Source: Siphonodentalium dalli
Taxonomy: Eukaryota > Mollusca > Scaphopoda > Gadilida > Siphonodentaliidae
NCBI GenBank assembly: GCA_032622095.1
Contig: CP136066.1
Coordinates: forward strand, 90,417,319-90,481,318
DNA length: 64,000 nt
Reading direction: 5' to 3'
Shown here piece after piece: positions 21,601 through 29,334 of the stretch (position 1 is its first letter; the number at the start of each line of letters is the position of its first letter). Both the position numbers and the translations under genes were made by a program. The notes beneath the pieces were generated by a model that saw only the letters and a program-made list of their open reading frames with translations, had not been told where the DNA came from and did not search any database.

Positions 21601-23309
21601 CTAATGATGTAGTGCATGACTACATGCTTGAATGTACATTAGTGATTTGTGGTTTAACAGTTTCTTGGTTTTCTTTTGGTTTTATTTCAAATCCAAACCA
21701 CAAACGATATATTCTTTAAAATCTATTCTTCCGGTTTAAATTAAAAGACAGCGCTGGTCACTAAATGTCGCTTTTACATGACTTGTGGTTAGCACGCTTT
21801 GTCAGCTGCTATTTGCCACCATTAGCAGTTTCAATTTGGAACAGTTAGGTGTCATATGAGTGATAATAGCACATATTGCCACATAGACTATATAAATCAC
21901 TGGAAAAAGGCTGGAAATATTGTGTCATATACATGTATTATACCATCTGCTCTATGCATTATAGTCATTGTTGATTGGTGTATTCAGTAAAACCGAAACC
22001 TGTTTTGTTTCTACAAAAACGATACCAAGACCAAAACAGAAATGAAATTTCAAAACCACTCATCACTAATGTACACCAATTAAATGGGAAGAATCAAGTT
22101 TCCAAAAACCACAAAACTACTGGTTTCACTAAGAGGAAACATCTCCATGTATGCTTGGCATTTTGTCATGTTTAAATGTCAGAATTCTCTGTTAATGACA
22201 GGTGAACCTCTCCTTGGTGACTTGGCAACAATGGCATAAAAGAATCGAGCAGTCTACAATACAGTGTATAATAACACTAAACAATATGATATTCCTTCTC
22301 TACTGCAAGAGGAATTTGTAGCCCCATGGCAGTGTTGAATCCAGTGTATACACATTACAATGAGGGCATGATGCCTCTAAGTTTAGTCGTGAAATAGCGT
22401 TACATGCAGAACTAAGCATGAGTCTTTAACCCTTCCATAACTGGAGCTTCCTGAATTTTTGCGAAAACCCTGTGCCAATGCATTCTCTTATATATGCGAG
22501 TCGACCATAGGTCACTTTGCATATATAAGAGAATGCATTGGCCTAACAAATTTTATATTATTTTTTATAATTGTTAAAAAATGTAAGAAAAATGAAAAAA
22601 ATAATAATAAATTGTATGTAAGAAATAATGATAAAAATTGTTAAAGAATGTAAGAAAAATTGTTAAAGAATGTAAGAAAAAGTGATAAAAATTCATAAAG
22701 AATGTAAGAAAAAAATTTATTAAAAATTATAAAATTGTTAAAGAACTAAGAAAAAATTATATAAATTGTTATAGAATGTAATAAAAAATGATATGAATTG
22801 AGCGCTAGCTCCACATATGATCACTCAAGCATGCGTGCATTTGCGGTTTGACTTTAGCTCCCTTCATCGGTCCTTGTATATAATACTGAAATTCTGAATA
22901 AACATGTTAACTTTCCCGACAATCGGCCTGAAGATTCTTGTGATACACTGTAACATGTTAGGGGGAACTTACTTATTTTGAGGTGTTTATAACCAGCTTG
23001 AGTAAGATTATTCTCTATTCTCACTCAATCTCCCAGCATATTCCACGTTACTTCAATAAACTAATATCATCACCCTTCTTCCAGGTACCAGCAGAGAAAA
23101 TAGAAATGCGGTGGCGACTTAAATCTTGGCCCAGTGAACATTATTCCACTGTTACAATTCGATTAGCGGAAGATGATGGTTGTACTAAATTGAACTTGGA
23201 GCAAGTTGGAGTGCCAGAAAGTCATTATGAGGTCACACTCAAAGGGTGGCAACATAATTATTTCGAACGGATAAAAGGAGTGTTTGGATTTGGATCTCGT
23301 TTGTTCTGA
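551..23309 (+). CDS. AHSA1: AHSA1, activator of Hsp90 ATPase (AHA1), split gene, exon 1 outside window
   Basis: Cytosolic Hsp90 co-chaperone. In the known family the N-terminal domain binds the Hsp90 middle domain, the C-terminal START-like domain contacts the dimerised N-domains, and ATPase activity rises. Eight exons are visible: 551-630, 1905-2015, 2422-2507, 3449-3569, 5688-5767, 8970-9179, 17004-17105 and 23085-23309 (TGA). All introns are GT-AG and all phases match, giving about 337 codons here. Diagnostic stretches are LDGEATANNRKAKLIFFYEF (the family RKxK motif), KYKGKFDIPNLSEEN, GGRFSLMGGNVTGEF, MRWRLKSWP and the C-terminal FGFGSRLF. The part carrying the start codon and the NxNNWHW motif should lie upstream, since exon 551-630 opens with the last base of a split codon. 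Total length would be slightly above the ~338 residues usual in vertebrates, partly because of a triplicated linker repeat. Introns are large and full of mobile elements. Identity is from remembered family sequence and is very secure. Confidence 0.96.
668..950. repeat. Family B palindromic repeat, copy 1
   Basis: Ends ACCCTTCCATGACTGGAGC and GCTCCCGCCAGGAAAGG are inverted. Inside, GCATTCTYTTATATATGCGAG and its complement recur with CTCCCTA-type centres. Other copies are at 10089, 11565, 22427, 59440 and 61988. Confidence 0.7.
951..1904. other. AHSA1 intron, nothing recognised
   Basis: AT-rich intron sequence with no coding, repeat or RNA signal that I recognise, apart from the AHSA1 acceptor at its 3' end. 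Confidence 0.5.
1905..2015 (+). CDS. AHSA1: AHSA1 exon with RKxK motif
   Basis: Acceptor CTTTTCAG, donor GTTTGT at 2016. It encodes LTTLDGEATANNRKAKLIFF, the best conserved part of the Aha1 N-domain. The RKAK is the family RKxK motif reported to matter for Hsp90 stimulation. Confidence 0.95.
2422..2507 (+). CDS. AHSA1: AHSA1 exon
   Basis: Acceptor TTTCAG, donor GTAAGT at 2508. It encodes KYKGKFDIPNLSEEN, the family YKGxxEIPNLSDEN strand of the N-domain. It completes a glycine codon split with the previous exon and ends in phase 0. Confidence 0.95.
2550..2800. repeat. Family C copy plus its ~120 bp partner module
   Basis: GTTTAGTGTGCCTGTCACTT starts a family C arm. A module containing CAGATTGAAGTTTCCAAATG and ATCTCGATTATGCAAAGTGT follows, which also occurs inverted at 15285-15390 and direct at 5255-5345 and 56150-56232. 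The module regularly travels with family C, so the real element may be a composite of both. Confidence 0.6.
3285..3413. repeat. Family C palindromic MITE
   Basis: Diverged copy with both arms (GAATGAGTTCCCCAAGAG and CACCCTCTGGGGACCTC). It ends about 35 bases before the AHSA1 exon at 3449. Confidence 0.65.
3449..3569 (+). CDS. AHSA1: AHSA1 exon, end of N-domain
   Basis: Acceptor TTTGTAG, donor GTCAGT at 3570. It encodes 40 codons ending QAQIYITSLKE, matching the REAMGIYISTLKTEF helix that closes the N-domain. The exon sits between two palindromic repeats: family C ends about 35 bases before it, and a family A MITE starts 13 bases after its donor. Confidence 0.93.
3583..3747. mobile_element. 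Family A MITE, copy 2
   Basis: TA-flanked palindrome with intact TIRs and a shortened centre. It begins 13 bases downstream of the AHSA1 donor at 3570. Confidence 0.85.
3750..4913. other. AHSA1 intron, nothing recognised
   Basis: AT-rich intronic DNA without recognisable genes or repeats of the families defined here. Confidence 0.5.
4914..5086. mobile_element. Family A MITE, copy 3
   Basis: TA-flanked palindrome with the CAGTAATGCCCTAAGTAATC end. The centre is short; the duplicated GAACTTTTCAG is specific to this copy. Confidence 0.82.
5166..5545. repeat. Two family C pieces around a partner module
   Basis: 5166-5240 is a C arm (CACCCTCTGGGGACCTC), 5255-5345 the partner module, and 5405-5545 a complete palindromic C copy with a GACCCGCTGTGCGGGATAGC centre. 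Confidence 0.65.
5688..5767 (+). CDS. AHSA1: AHSA1 exon, inter-domain linker
   Basis: Acceptor ATTACAG, donor GTATGT at 5768. It encodes EYGQGIILPTKGSDGPQ, matching the FTQGMILPTxNG segment at the start of the linker, then a polar stretch. Phase 0 at the 3' end. Confidence 0.9.
5985..6890. repeat. Tandem ~190 bp repeat, two units, second split by a LINE tail
   Basis: Unit 1 (5985-6175) has CCTTCATGGTGTAATCATCT, GATTTGAAACTTCAGAATAT and GATGTGCAACATGTATATAG. Unit 2 starts at about 6190 and is interrupted at about 6239. It resumes at 6770 with ATTTGAAACTTCAGAGTATT and GATGTGCAACATGTATATAG. The LINE is therefore younger than the duplication. Confidence 0.7.
6239..6768 (+). mobile_element. CR1-like LINE, 3' end of the reverse transcriptase ORF
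   Basis: It encodes DCNTAWNPHHKNR, TIERVQRRATKMVPKFRKLS, YRRFRGDMIETYKY, YTRTRGNTMKLA and FFFCNRIV, the C-terminal 'VQRRATK..RGDMIETYK' block of CR1/Jockey-type reverse transcriptases. Near the end one frameshift separates the rest (LAEFKTLLDNHFRPIRY). It ends in a TGTTA-type short repeat (about 6750-6768). It is strongly 5' truncated. Confidence 0.85.
6891..8260. other. AHSA1 intron: diverged duplication and a hairpin MITE
   Basis: 6958-7150 and 7703-7880 look like old direct copies (GTGGCATCAT near the start, TTGATTTWTCTRGG near the end). The hairpin at 7410-7549 is listed separately. Nothing else is recognised. Confidence 0.4.
7410..7549. repeat. Hairpin MITE
   Basis: Long palindrome: AAGAAATAACTCCTGTATCA to AGTTATAACCGAAAAGTTTG on the left, with the complement on the right and a centre of about 15 bp. 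A related fragment (TCCTCAAACTTTTTGGTTAT) is at 63740-63765. Confidence 0.75.
8434..8485 (-). mobile_element. tRNA-derived SINE head fragment
   Basis: On the - strand it reads GGAAGTGGTAGCTCAGTGG, then AGAGTGTCGGATTTGTAATG, the same head as the SINE ending at 306. A family A MITE is joined at the same place. Confidence 0.6.
8493..8627. mobile_element. Family A MITE, copy 4
   Basis: CAGAAATGCCCTAAATAATC end, TA-flanked, with part of the left arm missing. It has the same SINE-MITE junction as copy 1. Confidence 0.82.
8970..9179 (+). CDS. AHSA1: AHSA1 exon, linker with triplicated 10-residue repeat and C-domain start
   Basis: Acceptor TTGTAG, donor GTATGT at 9180; 70 codons, phase 0 at both ends. 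Residues QSQNLGVKTN occur three times in frame (9015-9044, 9045-9074, 9075-9104, the last ending VKIK), from a 30-bp near-perfect tandem triplication. The unit contains the family GVKI motif that precedes the C-domain; the usual protein has one. After it comes KTKKLTTKDEFKCRAEDIYR, the first strand and helix of the START-like domain. Confidence 0.94.
9285..9672. repeat. Putative short TIR element
   Basis: The left end ATTAGGCTAAAGAAAACAAT is roughly inverted as TTAATTTTCTTTGGCCTTAT at the right, about 390 bp apart. AT-rich filling without an ORF. Possible MITE; no clear target duplication. Confidence 0.4.
9895..10088. mobile_element. Family A MITE, copy 5, fused to family B
   Basis: CAGTAATGTCCTAAATAATT start, full palindrome. 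The right end breaks inside TTTAGGG and continues as family B. Confidence 0.8.
10089..10351. repeat. Family B palindromic repeat, copy 2
   Basis: TTCCTGAAATTTTGTGAAAA, then GCGAGTCTCGCATAGGGAGC, ending GTCATGAATGGGTTAAC. It lies just left of the hAT-like element. Confidence 0.65.
10360..11563. mobile_element. Non-autonomous hAT-like element with 8-bp target duplication
   Basis: Ends TAGGGACCTGCGAAT and ATTCGCAGATCCCTA are inverted. Perfect 8-bp flanking repeats TAGTTAAC lie at 10352-10359 and 11564-11571. Subterminal ATTCGATTCGATGTCGATAT motifs occur near both ends. An 8-bp duplication with YAGGGRYCTGCGAAT ends is typical of hAT. No transposase ORF; about 1.2 kb. The intact duplication suggests fairly recent insertion. 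Confidence 0.88.
11565..11730. repeat. Family B palindromic repeat, copy 3
   Basis: Starts TTAACCCTTTCATGATGAGA and ends AGTTCCCGTCATGAAGGGGC, with the GTATTCTCTTATATATGTGA core. Its first bases overlap the hAT target duplication. Confidence 0.65.
11990..12122. repeat. Family C palindromic MITE
   Basis: GAGTTTAGTGTGCCTGTCAT left end, palindromic arms, right arm CACCCTCTGGGGACCTCATT. Confidence 0.75.
12149..15216 (+). mobile_element. Helentron-like non-autonomous element with ~160 bp satellite core
   Basis: The left end TTAGCTCAACTTAC is repeated inverted as AAGTTGAGCTA near the right end. It is followed by a hairpin, AGTGTCATTGACACT (15196-15210), and TTCATT. Subterminal inverted repeats plus a 3' hairpin are marks of Helentron-related elements. 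Between them lie about 18 tandem units of alternating ~154 and ~164 bp (GGCGCGGGCTACAGGTCGTA .. GACATGTAGATGGGAACGAG .. AACATGGCCGCCAGCAGCCA), with a higher-order period near 947 bp. Bivalve genomes are known to carry such elements with ~160 bp repeats. Open frames across the array are artefacts of stop-poor repeats. Confidence 0.78.
15285..15512. repeat. Partner module plus family C MITE
   Basis: Inverted copy of the module at 2650-2790 (ACATTGCATAATCAAGGTTC, GGAACTTCAATCTGAGTCAA), then a complete C palindrome at 15393-15512 ending CAGGCACACCAAACTCAGGC. Confidence 0.7.
15788..16685 (+). mobile_element. Older, diverged Helentron-like satellite element
   Basis: Same architecture as 12149-15216 but strongly diverged: TTAGCTCAGCTTG left end, about five degenerate ~160 bp units (CATCTAGATGGGAGCCAT, AACATGGCCGCTGGCAGCCA), and the same 3' hairpin AGTGTCATTGACACT at 16665-16679. 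It shows that the terminal hairpin is conserved while the core diverges. Confidence 0.7.
17004..17105 (+). CDS. AHSA1: AHSA1 exon, START-like C-domain
   Basis: Acceptor ATTCCAG, donor GTATGT at 17106; 34 codons in phase 0. It encodes MVAAFTSGPAEVSAEKGGRF and then MGGNVTGEF, matching LVQAFTHAPATLEADRGGKF and DGNVSGEF in AHA1. Confidence 0.95.
17515..17665. repeat. Inverted repeat, MITE-like
   Basis: GTGTGTGAATTAGTTAACGTTATTGCAC is mirrored by GTGCAATAACGTTAACATGTTCACAC, with about 90 bp between. No ORF and no clear target duplication. Confidence 0.55.
18056..18345. repeat. GAT/GAC-rich imperfect microsatellite
   Basis: Continuous GATGATGAC-type trinucleotide repeats with interruptions. Open frames on both strands (Asp/Met-rich and Ile/His-rich) follow from the repeat and are not taken as genes. 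Confidence 0.85.
18560..18682. mobile_element. Family A MITE, copy 6, one arm deleted
   Basis: Full left arm from CAGTAATGCCCTAAATAATC, then a direct jump from the central GCTCTCACTGAGAG to the terminal GGGCATTACTG. TA on both sides. Confidence 0.8.
18683..20106. other. AHSA1 intron, nothing recognised
   Basis: No recognisable coding or repeat structure. Confidence 0.45.
20113..21369. mobile_element. Foldback element with 23-bp repeat arms
   Basis: Outer ends TACGGTGGCCCGTAAGTGCC (20113) and its complement (ending 21369) form exact TIRs, with 6-bp flanks ATATGC on both sides (20107-20112, 21370-21375). Inside each arm lies a tandem array of a ~23 bp unit (ACTCACGGCAAAAYAAACTTTTC), about 12-15 copies, in opposite orientation in the two arms. 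A unique ~500 bp centre separates them. This matches the Foldback/TU class: long inverted ends made of tandem repeats. The open frame on the left arm is a repeat artefact. Confidence 0.85.
21376..22426. other. AHSA1 intron with a weak inverted pair
   Basis: 21640-21710 (ACATTAGTGATTTGTGGTTT..) and 22010-22085 are partly complementary and may be ends of an old ~450 bp element. Otherwise nothing. Confidence 0.3.
22427..22560. repeat. Family B repeat, copy 4
   Basis: TTAACCCTTCCATAACTGGA start, then GCATTCTCTTATATATGCGA with its complement. The right part is lost. Closely related to the copy at 59440, including the CGACCATAGGTC centre. Confidence 0.65.
22561..22800. repeat. AT-rich ~22 bp minisatellite
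   Basis: Imperfect tandem units of the type TTGTTAAAGAATGTAAGAAA, about ten copies. Confidence 0.75.
23085..23309 (+). CDS. AHSA1: AHSA1 terminal exon
   Basis: Acceptor TTCTTCCAG. It encodes 74 codons and TGA, beginning VPAEKIEMRWRLKSWP and ending YFERIKGVFGFGSRLF, the family C-terminus. An ATTAAA hexamer about 95 bases after the stop could be the poly(A) signal. Confidence 0.96.
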   Translation, partial: VPAEKIEMRWRLKSWPSEHYSTVTIRLAEDDGCTKLNLEQVGVPESHYEVTLKGWQHNYFERIKGVFGFGSRLF

Positions 23310-23552
23310 TGAAGATTTGTTTTATAAATTTTCAATTGTGTGTGAAAAATGATCATCTGAGCTGTACTGTGTACAGTGTTCTTAAGTCTCTGATGCACTG
23401 AAGAATTAAATTTGGGACTTCCAACATTTTCAACCGTTGTTCAACAAAGTGTTATGAAGTTGGTATCTCAACCCTTTATCTGCTAAATAATGATTGGCAG
23501 GTAGTTCTTTTAGAAAATGTTTAGATAACAAGTTCAACAACCAACAAACATA

Positions 23553-23770
23553 CAGTAATGCCCTAAATAATTGACTCCTTAACCACAGCAGAATTATGGG
23601 TAATTTTTCAGGATTAAGTCGGAAAGTCAGGAAATATGGCTTGTTGCCATTCAATGGAAAGCTCTCAGTGGGAGCTTTCCAATGAATGGCAACCAGCCAT
23701 ATTTCCGACTTAATCCTGAAAAATTACCCATAATTCTGCTGTGGTTAAGGAATTATTTAGAGCATTACTG
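23553..23770. mobile_element. Family A MITE, copy 7
   Basis: Complete TA-flanked palindrome of about 218 bp. It begins about 245 bases after the AHSA1 stop codon. Confidence 0.85.
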
Positions 23771-23794
23771 TATGTTGGTTGAACTTATTATTGG

Positions 23795-24355
23795 AGCGTC
23801 TCCCACCAAAGAATATAAATCCTTCTGCTCTTCTATTAGCTTTTCGTCTGTCTGTTGTCTGCTTTTATTACATGGACACCCCTCCAATTGAATAATAGAT
23901 CATTCCATTGTGTGCTTTCATAACTGAATGGGAGATTCCATTTAGTAAAGAAAGGGTTAAAGTGGTACTTGATCTTCAAGCCCCTGAGGAAATAATCAGA
24001 TACAGTAATGCTCTAAATAATCGACTACTTAACCACAGCAGAATTATGGGTAACTTTTCAGGATTTAGTCGGAAATATGGCTTGTTGCCATTCATTGGAA
24101 AGCTCTCCCCGAGAGTATATATAGTAGTTCCCTAGTTACTGTAGTAACGTTCAACAAATGACCATAGATATTGAACATATTTTCTGAACATTTCCCACCA
24201 AAGAATATAAATTATTCTGAACTTGTATTATCTGTTTTTCTGTCTGTCGTCTGCTTTTATTACCTGAACACCCCTCCAAATGAATAATAGACTATTCCGA
24301 TGTATATAATGTTTATAGCTGAATGGGAGAAACCATTTAGTATTGAAAGGGTTAA
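23795..24355. repeat. Family E pair of direct ~165 bp repeats with a family A half copy
   Basis: 23800-23965 and 24182-24355 share CCCACCAAAGAATATAAAT, GTCTGCTTTTATTAC and ACACCCCTCCAA, then a CATTTAGTAWWGAAAGGGTT end. Between them lies a left-arm-only family A MITE (24003-24116). Other E pieces are at 45660-45765, 58290-58390 and 61640-61790. Confidence 0.65.
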
Positions 24356-24611
24356 AGCTAGTAATTTTGTCACATTCCAGGATCTAAATTGGTTGACAAA
24401 TATGTTATATACTTCCATACAGACCATACAGACTCCGTTCTCCAGGGCCGGTAACCTACATCAAAAGGTGCTCGAAAATGGCGGCAAGATGTCTTTACAT
24501 CAAATGGAGCATTCATCATTTTCTTCCGCTATATAAATAGCTCAACCATAAAAGATAGCGAATGACCTATGTATCCATTCTTGCTAGCTCACTGTGGGTC
24601 CCATCCCCATA

Positions 24612-27300
24612 TAAATTATATCATGCCATGAATCTCTACTATGGCTAACGCCCGTAGAGATCATATTCCACCAGTTCAAAACCTGGGTGCTTTTTGTAGT
24701 TTTGACAGGGAACCTTATGAAGTCGAAAAAATAGCACAGGGAATATATTTCTCAGTTATAATCTTTTCCTTAATAATGTACTTCACTGTTTGTGAAAGTC
24801 CCAACTTGAAATTTCACAATTTAAATGAATTTGTGAGAGATTTTGCTTTGCGTCACTTACAATTATGGAATTTCTCCTGGGTAATTAATTCAATGTTTAT
24901 TGTGATATCGGCTCACAAATATCACAGAAAAGCATGCAATTTTGAATTGGCACATTCACCTACAGTGAAGTACATTATTAAAGGATTACTATCCTCATGA
25001 AACAACAAAACTCTATCGGAAAGCCACCCCTATTGTGATCACAATGATCCAAGTCCCATAAAAATCGCGTAATAAATAAGCCGAGAAATAAATAAATAAT
25101 ACCACCACCGGTTGTCGGCTATCTCCGTCGCAAAACCTCGCATGACGTCAAGCGAGGTAAACTAATTAAAAACAGTGAATCGGAGTCGGAGTTAATTATG
25201 TCTACCTATATGGCGATGGAAAATCCGGAATCGACATCAGCGCGTGAGTGTAATGGAATTACTGCGGGGCATATCAATAGCATTGTGTACACATGGTGAA
25301 TTGTCATCGCGCGGTGAGTTATCTTCACTTGTGATTTGTGTTAAGTGCTGTTTGGAAAGTTACGGTATTGTTTTGACAAAAAATATAGAGGGACGATTGA
25401 GCGGGGTAGATAACACTTTCGTATAAAGCTTATAAAAACACGAGCCGGTATGTGAACTTTATTCGGGTGCGTGTTCGCGATGTTGTTTTAATTTTCCATA
25501 TATATGCCCCGAGTGTCCCGTATTTACAATCATTCATTCATTCTAGTGACTCTCAGTTAGGCATATGCTGTATTCATTTGCAAACGATGTTCGTTTACGT
25601 GACATTTGGCGGGATTTCTGTGGGAAACTCGTTGCGCAAAATCAGAAACCGATTACATATACCAAATAAAGAGCATTTAATTTGACGAGTCAGTCATGGT
25701 TACGAATACATACAATTGCAGTTAAAGTGGGGAGTATGTTGATGAATAATTCACGATGACAACTATTCTAAGTCCCCATTTCCTTCACCATGGCTCAATA
25801 AAGAGCGTTCCATGTTAAGAGTTTTCCTAATATGGTACGAATAAAAAGAATTTAATAAAGCGGAAATTGCTATGACAATGATGGAAGGATATATAAAGCA
25901 TGCATATCGGAAGTTCATGTACATGTATTGACCTGTATTGTTGTAATCAGTAAACAATCACTAGAACAACTGTTCTAAGTCGAGTCCCTTTACCTTGACA
26001 CAATAAAGAGCGTTCACTATTACGATATATTGCGAATAAAGAGCACTTGAATATGTGATTCAATTTTAAACCGGATTATTATCCCTCCTTCAAAAAGTGT
26101 TATATATGATTGGATGTTTAAACGAACCACGGTGAACATTTATATATTTTTTAACCCTATTGTTATGCGTATTTGACACATAGAGGTCGATTTATGACCT
26201 GGATATTCAATAGACAGCATCGCTAGAGTGCTAATTTTATAGGCCAATAACCATGCATAGATGCAGTGAATTTCCATCAGTGACAGTCGGCTAGATTGTT
26301 TTGGGGTGGGGGAAGCAATATTCCGAAATATATATAAACACCATATTGCCCAAATATATACATGATTCATAACCAAGGAAAAATGAACTTATCATATCAT
26401 ATTGGTAATGAATGACTTGATTATAATTGATTAAATCCGACAGCAATAAACCAATTTTGTGTTGTTTTACCGCGTTACGATAAATTAAAACGAAACGCTC
26501 TTTATTGACACACGACTAATGGCATCTGGAAATTGGAATGTTTACGAGATGATAATTGCCTAATAACTGTGCAAGTCTTCGTGTATATATGCAATCTTGA
26601 TATGCATATATAATATAACTTGGACTATTCCGGTAACGAAAACATATATATAAACACATATAGATAAATGCGCGCAAAACTGAATAATATACGGGCATGG
26701 CTTTATAGTAACAACACATCGCGATACATATAATGATAGTAATAATAACACGATAAAGACATTTAATTACGAGAAAGGCGATGTTTTCGGCGAAGTTTTG
26801 CATTCGCAGTGTGATAACGCGACAATCTTCAAAGGCCGCGATCGACTACATGCAAACTTAAAATACCGCCGTCGCGTATCTATGCGTTGTCAATCAGTTA
26901 CCACGTGATCGATCACGTGCTATGCTTCTGTTTACATGTGACAATCACGTGATCGGGCTGATGATCACGTGACTTCGTCTACAACAAAATCTTCGGCTAA
27001 CTTCGGAATTTTTTTTAATCGTTATAAAAATAACGATTGGCGGCCGAATATTAGATTATATGCGCCCAATGGACATTTTATATATATATTATCGGTATAT
27101 TGAAAGAAAATAATATTGTTTTTTCAGGACCGTATTCCTTTAAGGAACAGATAACAACTAAGAAATATATTCCCTGCGTTATTTTTTCGACTTTGTAAGG
27201 TTCCTTGTCAAAACTTCAAAAAGTTCCAAGGATTTGTACTAGAGGAATATGATCTCTACGGGCATCAGCCATAGTAGAGATTCATGGCATGATCTACATA
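24612..27300. mobile_element. Element with ~180 bp terminal inverted repeats, superfamily unknown
   Basis: 24612-24790 is inverted at 27125-27300 with roughly 80-85% match: TCATGCCATGAATCTCTACT, CCCGTAGAGATCATATTCC, AGTTTTGACARGGAACCTTA, CAGGGAATATATTTCT. Both ends allow a short similar reading frame from ATGGCTRAYGCCCGTAGAGA, so the end itself may once have been coding. The inside holds five AATAAAGAGC motifs (25665, 25797, 26002, 26035; inverted at 26497), a ~210 bp degenerate direct repeat and four CACGTG sites. No transposase was recognised. Confidence 0.55.
26902..26971. promoter_or_regulatory. Cluster of four CACGTG E-box palindromes
   Basis: CACGTG at 26902, 26914, 26946 and 26966, three of them in a TCACGTG or CACGTGATC context, within 70 bases. 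CACGTG is the core site of bHLH-type factors (USF/Myc/TFE). It lies inside the long-TIR element, so it may be the element's own promoter. Function is inferred. Confidence 0.45.
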
Positions 27301-28718
27301 TAAATATGACTGTTGAGAAATTATAAGTGTTCAAGTGACTTCAGTCACCATTTTTCGAGGTTCTGAATTTAAACGGCGAAATTTCCTAAAACAAATCTGT
27401 TCCATATCCCTTTTGCAGTATCAGAGATGAGTTGTTGAGATACATGTAGCTCATTAGACAACTAATAATAGCTTGCTGATATCTTTAGAAGAAAAAAATG
27501 ATGTTGAAACTGTCAGACATGATGTCTTGCTGCCATTTTTGAGCAAATTATGATGTCGGTTCATGGCCCTGTTCCAAGCCTTGAAATAGTGTGCCTGTCA
27601 TTTGCAGAATGAGGTCCCCAGAGGGTGAATTTAGTGATGCTACCACGCATAGCGGGCTAGCATCATCAAATTCACCCTCTGGGGACCTCATTCTGCTTAC
27701 ACCTCAGCAGAATGAGGTTCCCAGAGGGTGAATTTGGTGATGCTAACCCGCTATGCGGGGTAGCATCACTAAATTCACCCTCTGGGAGCCTCATTCTGCA
27801 AATGACAGACACACTATTTCAAGTCTTGCCCTGTTCTCTGCGAAGACTGAAGTGACAACAATTCCTCAACTAGCAAAATAATTTTAAAAACATATTATGG
27901 ACTTGTTCGTGTTCGTTAAACTATTAAGTTAGTATTCAGGCAGTATGCCAACTGGAGGAATGTAGCATTCTACTACATCGTTGAAAATCCTAAGCAAATC
28001 GACTGTACCACTCCATAGAAAACATCATCTGAACTACGCTCAATTGTAAATATTTACTTCTCGATTCGGGACACAACTATCGGCGATAAAGTAACGAAAA
28101 CAATTTTGCCATCGAGAGTCACTGAATTTAATTAATATATAATAATGGCGATGTGTGTTGTCAGTTTGGATTTAAGATTTGTGAAAATAACTACTTTGAG
28201 CAAGATTGTCCTCCATTTCTATTTGATCACCCTACCGGAGATTTTCACATCACTTTAACACCAAAGCCTTCTATTGTTATCTGCTTTTGAAAAAGGGTTT
28301 AGTTTCTATCATATCAGTAGTTCTTTCCCAGGCATATATATAGGTTATCACCACCATGTGTGTTTCCGAGAACTGTATTCATGTCGAGCTACCTTCACTG
28401 GGCTATATACACCGTTGAGTCCATCAGGACAAGATGGTATACAGCCCAGAGAAGCTAGCTAGACTTGAATAACTATCTCGGGAACACACAAAGTAATGAT
28501 GACCAGCTTATCTCACAATTCACACAACAGACTATCGTCAAAAAGGTAGTATTTTACGAGAACTATGTTGCTGCTCGTACATAGATGAAGCCCCGCACAG
28601 TTGACATCGTGGTGCCATCAAGACTCACATCATGAACAGTGAAATGTTACTAATTTTTATACGTCTGTTTTTTTTAAAATGGAACCTATAATGTTATTTG
28701 TTCGCTTTTTTCATTTGC
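27301..28718. other. Intergenic repeats: double family C and a dispersed repeat
   Basis: 27581-27825 holds two family C palindromes in tandem, the first with a CTACCACGCATAGCGGGCTA centre. 28147-28262 is a repeat also found at 57863-57987 (CTCCATTTCTATTTGATCAC, TTTCACATCACTTTAACA). Nothing else is recognised. Confidence 0.6.
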
Positions 28719-29010
28719 AGATGATAACTTTAGTAAGTCTGAACTGAATGGAATGAAATTTGGTATGTGAGTTTACTAGCCCAAAATACAGGCCAAGTTC
28801 AAATATGGGTTCCGCCCACCGATTATATCATCAGATTTATGGCCCATTTTGGTTGAATTTGCACCAATTTTCATTTCCGTATTATAACTTAAGTCTTAAC
28901 TGAATGGAATAAAATTTGGTATGCAAGTTTACTAGCCCAAAATACAGGTCAAGTTTGAATTTGAGATCTGAATTTGGGTTTGACCAGAGTTATGGTCCTT
29001 TGTTGGAATT
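28719..29010. repeat. Two tandem ~150 bp units
   Basis: ATGATAACTTTAGTAAGTCT and GTATTATAACTTAAGTCTTA start units that share CTGAATGGAATRAAATTTGG and TTTACTAGCCCAAAATACAG. Confidence 0.7.
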
Positions 29011-29334
29011 ACCATGGGCGTACTTTGCCACACCCTAGCAATGCTCTTGTATTTAGTGTTTTCTGCATTATCATCGCAAACAACTCAATTTAACAGATAT
29101 AATAGGTGTTTTAGCCCCATGTTAGGAAAATAATAGGACTAATTGATGGAAATTGGCGGGTTAATAATATTTTGTTTACAAACGAATATAGCCTCTCCAC
29201 ATCTCACGCTCAGTCACTGTTGCCATGCAGGATATCAGATTGGAAACCACCTAGGCGTTTTGAGTGTGTTTGAGGAAAAATAGCTAAATTGTAAGATAAA
29301 TAGTCCATATACATGTATTTGCAGAACACAACAC

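Noticed and set aside
24641-25000. 119-codon frame starting in the long TIR
   Set aside because: Not called as a gene: no known domain and no relative recognised. It is kept as an observation because the opposite TIR has a similar frame.
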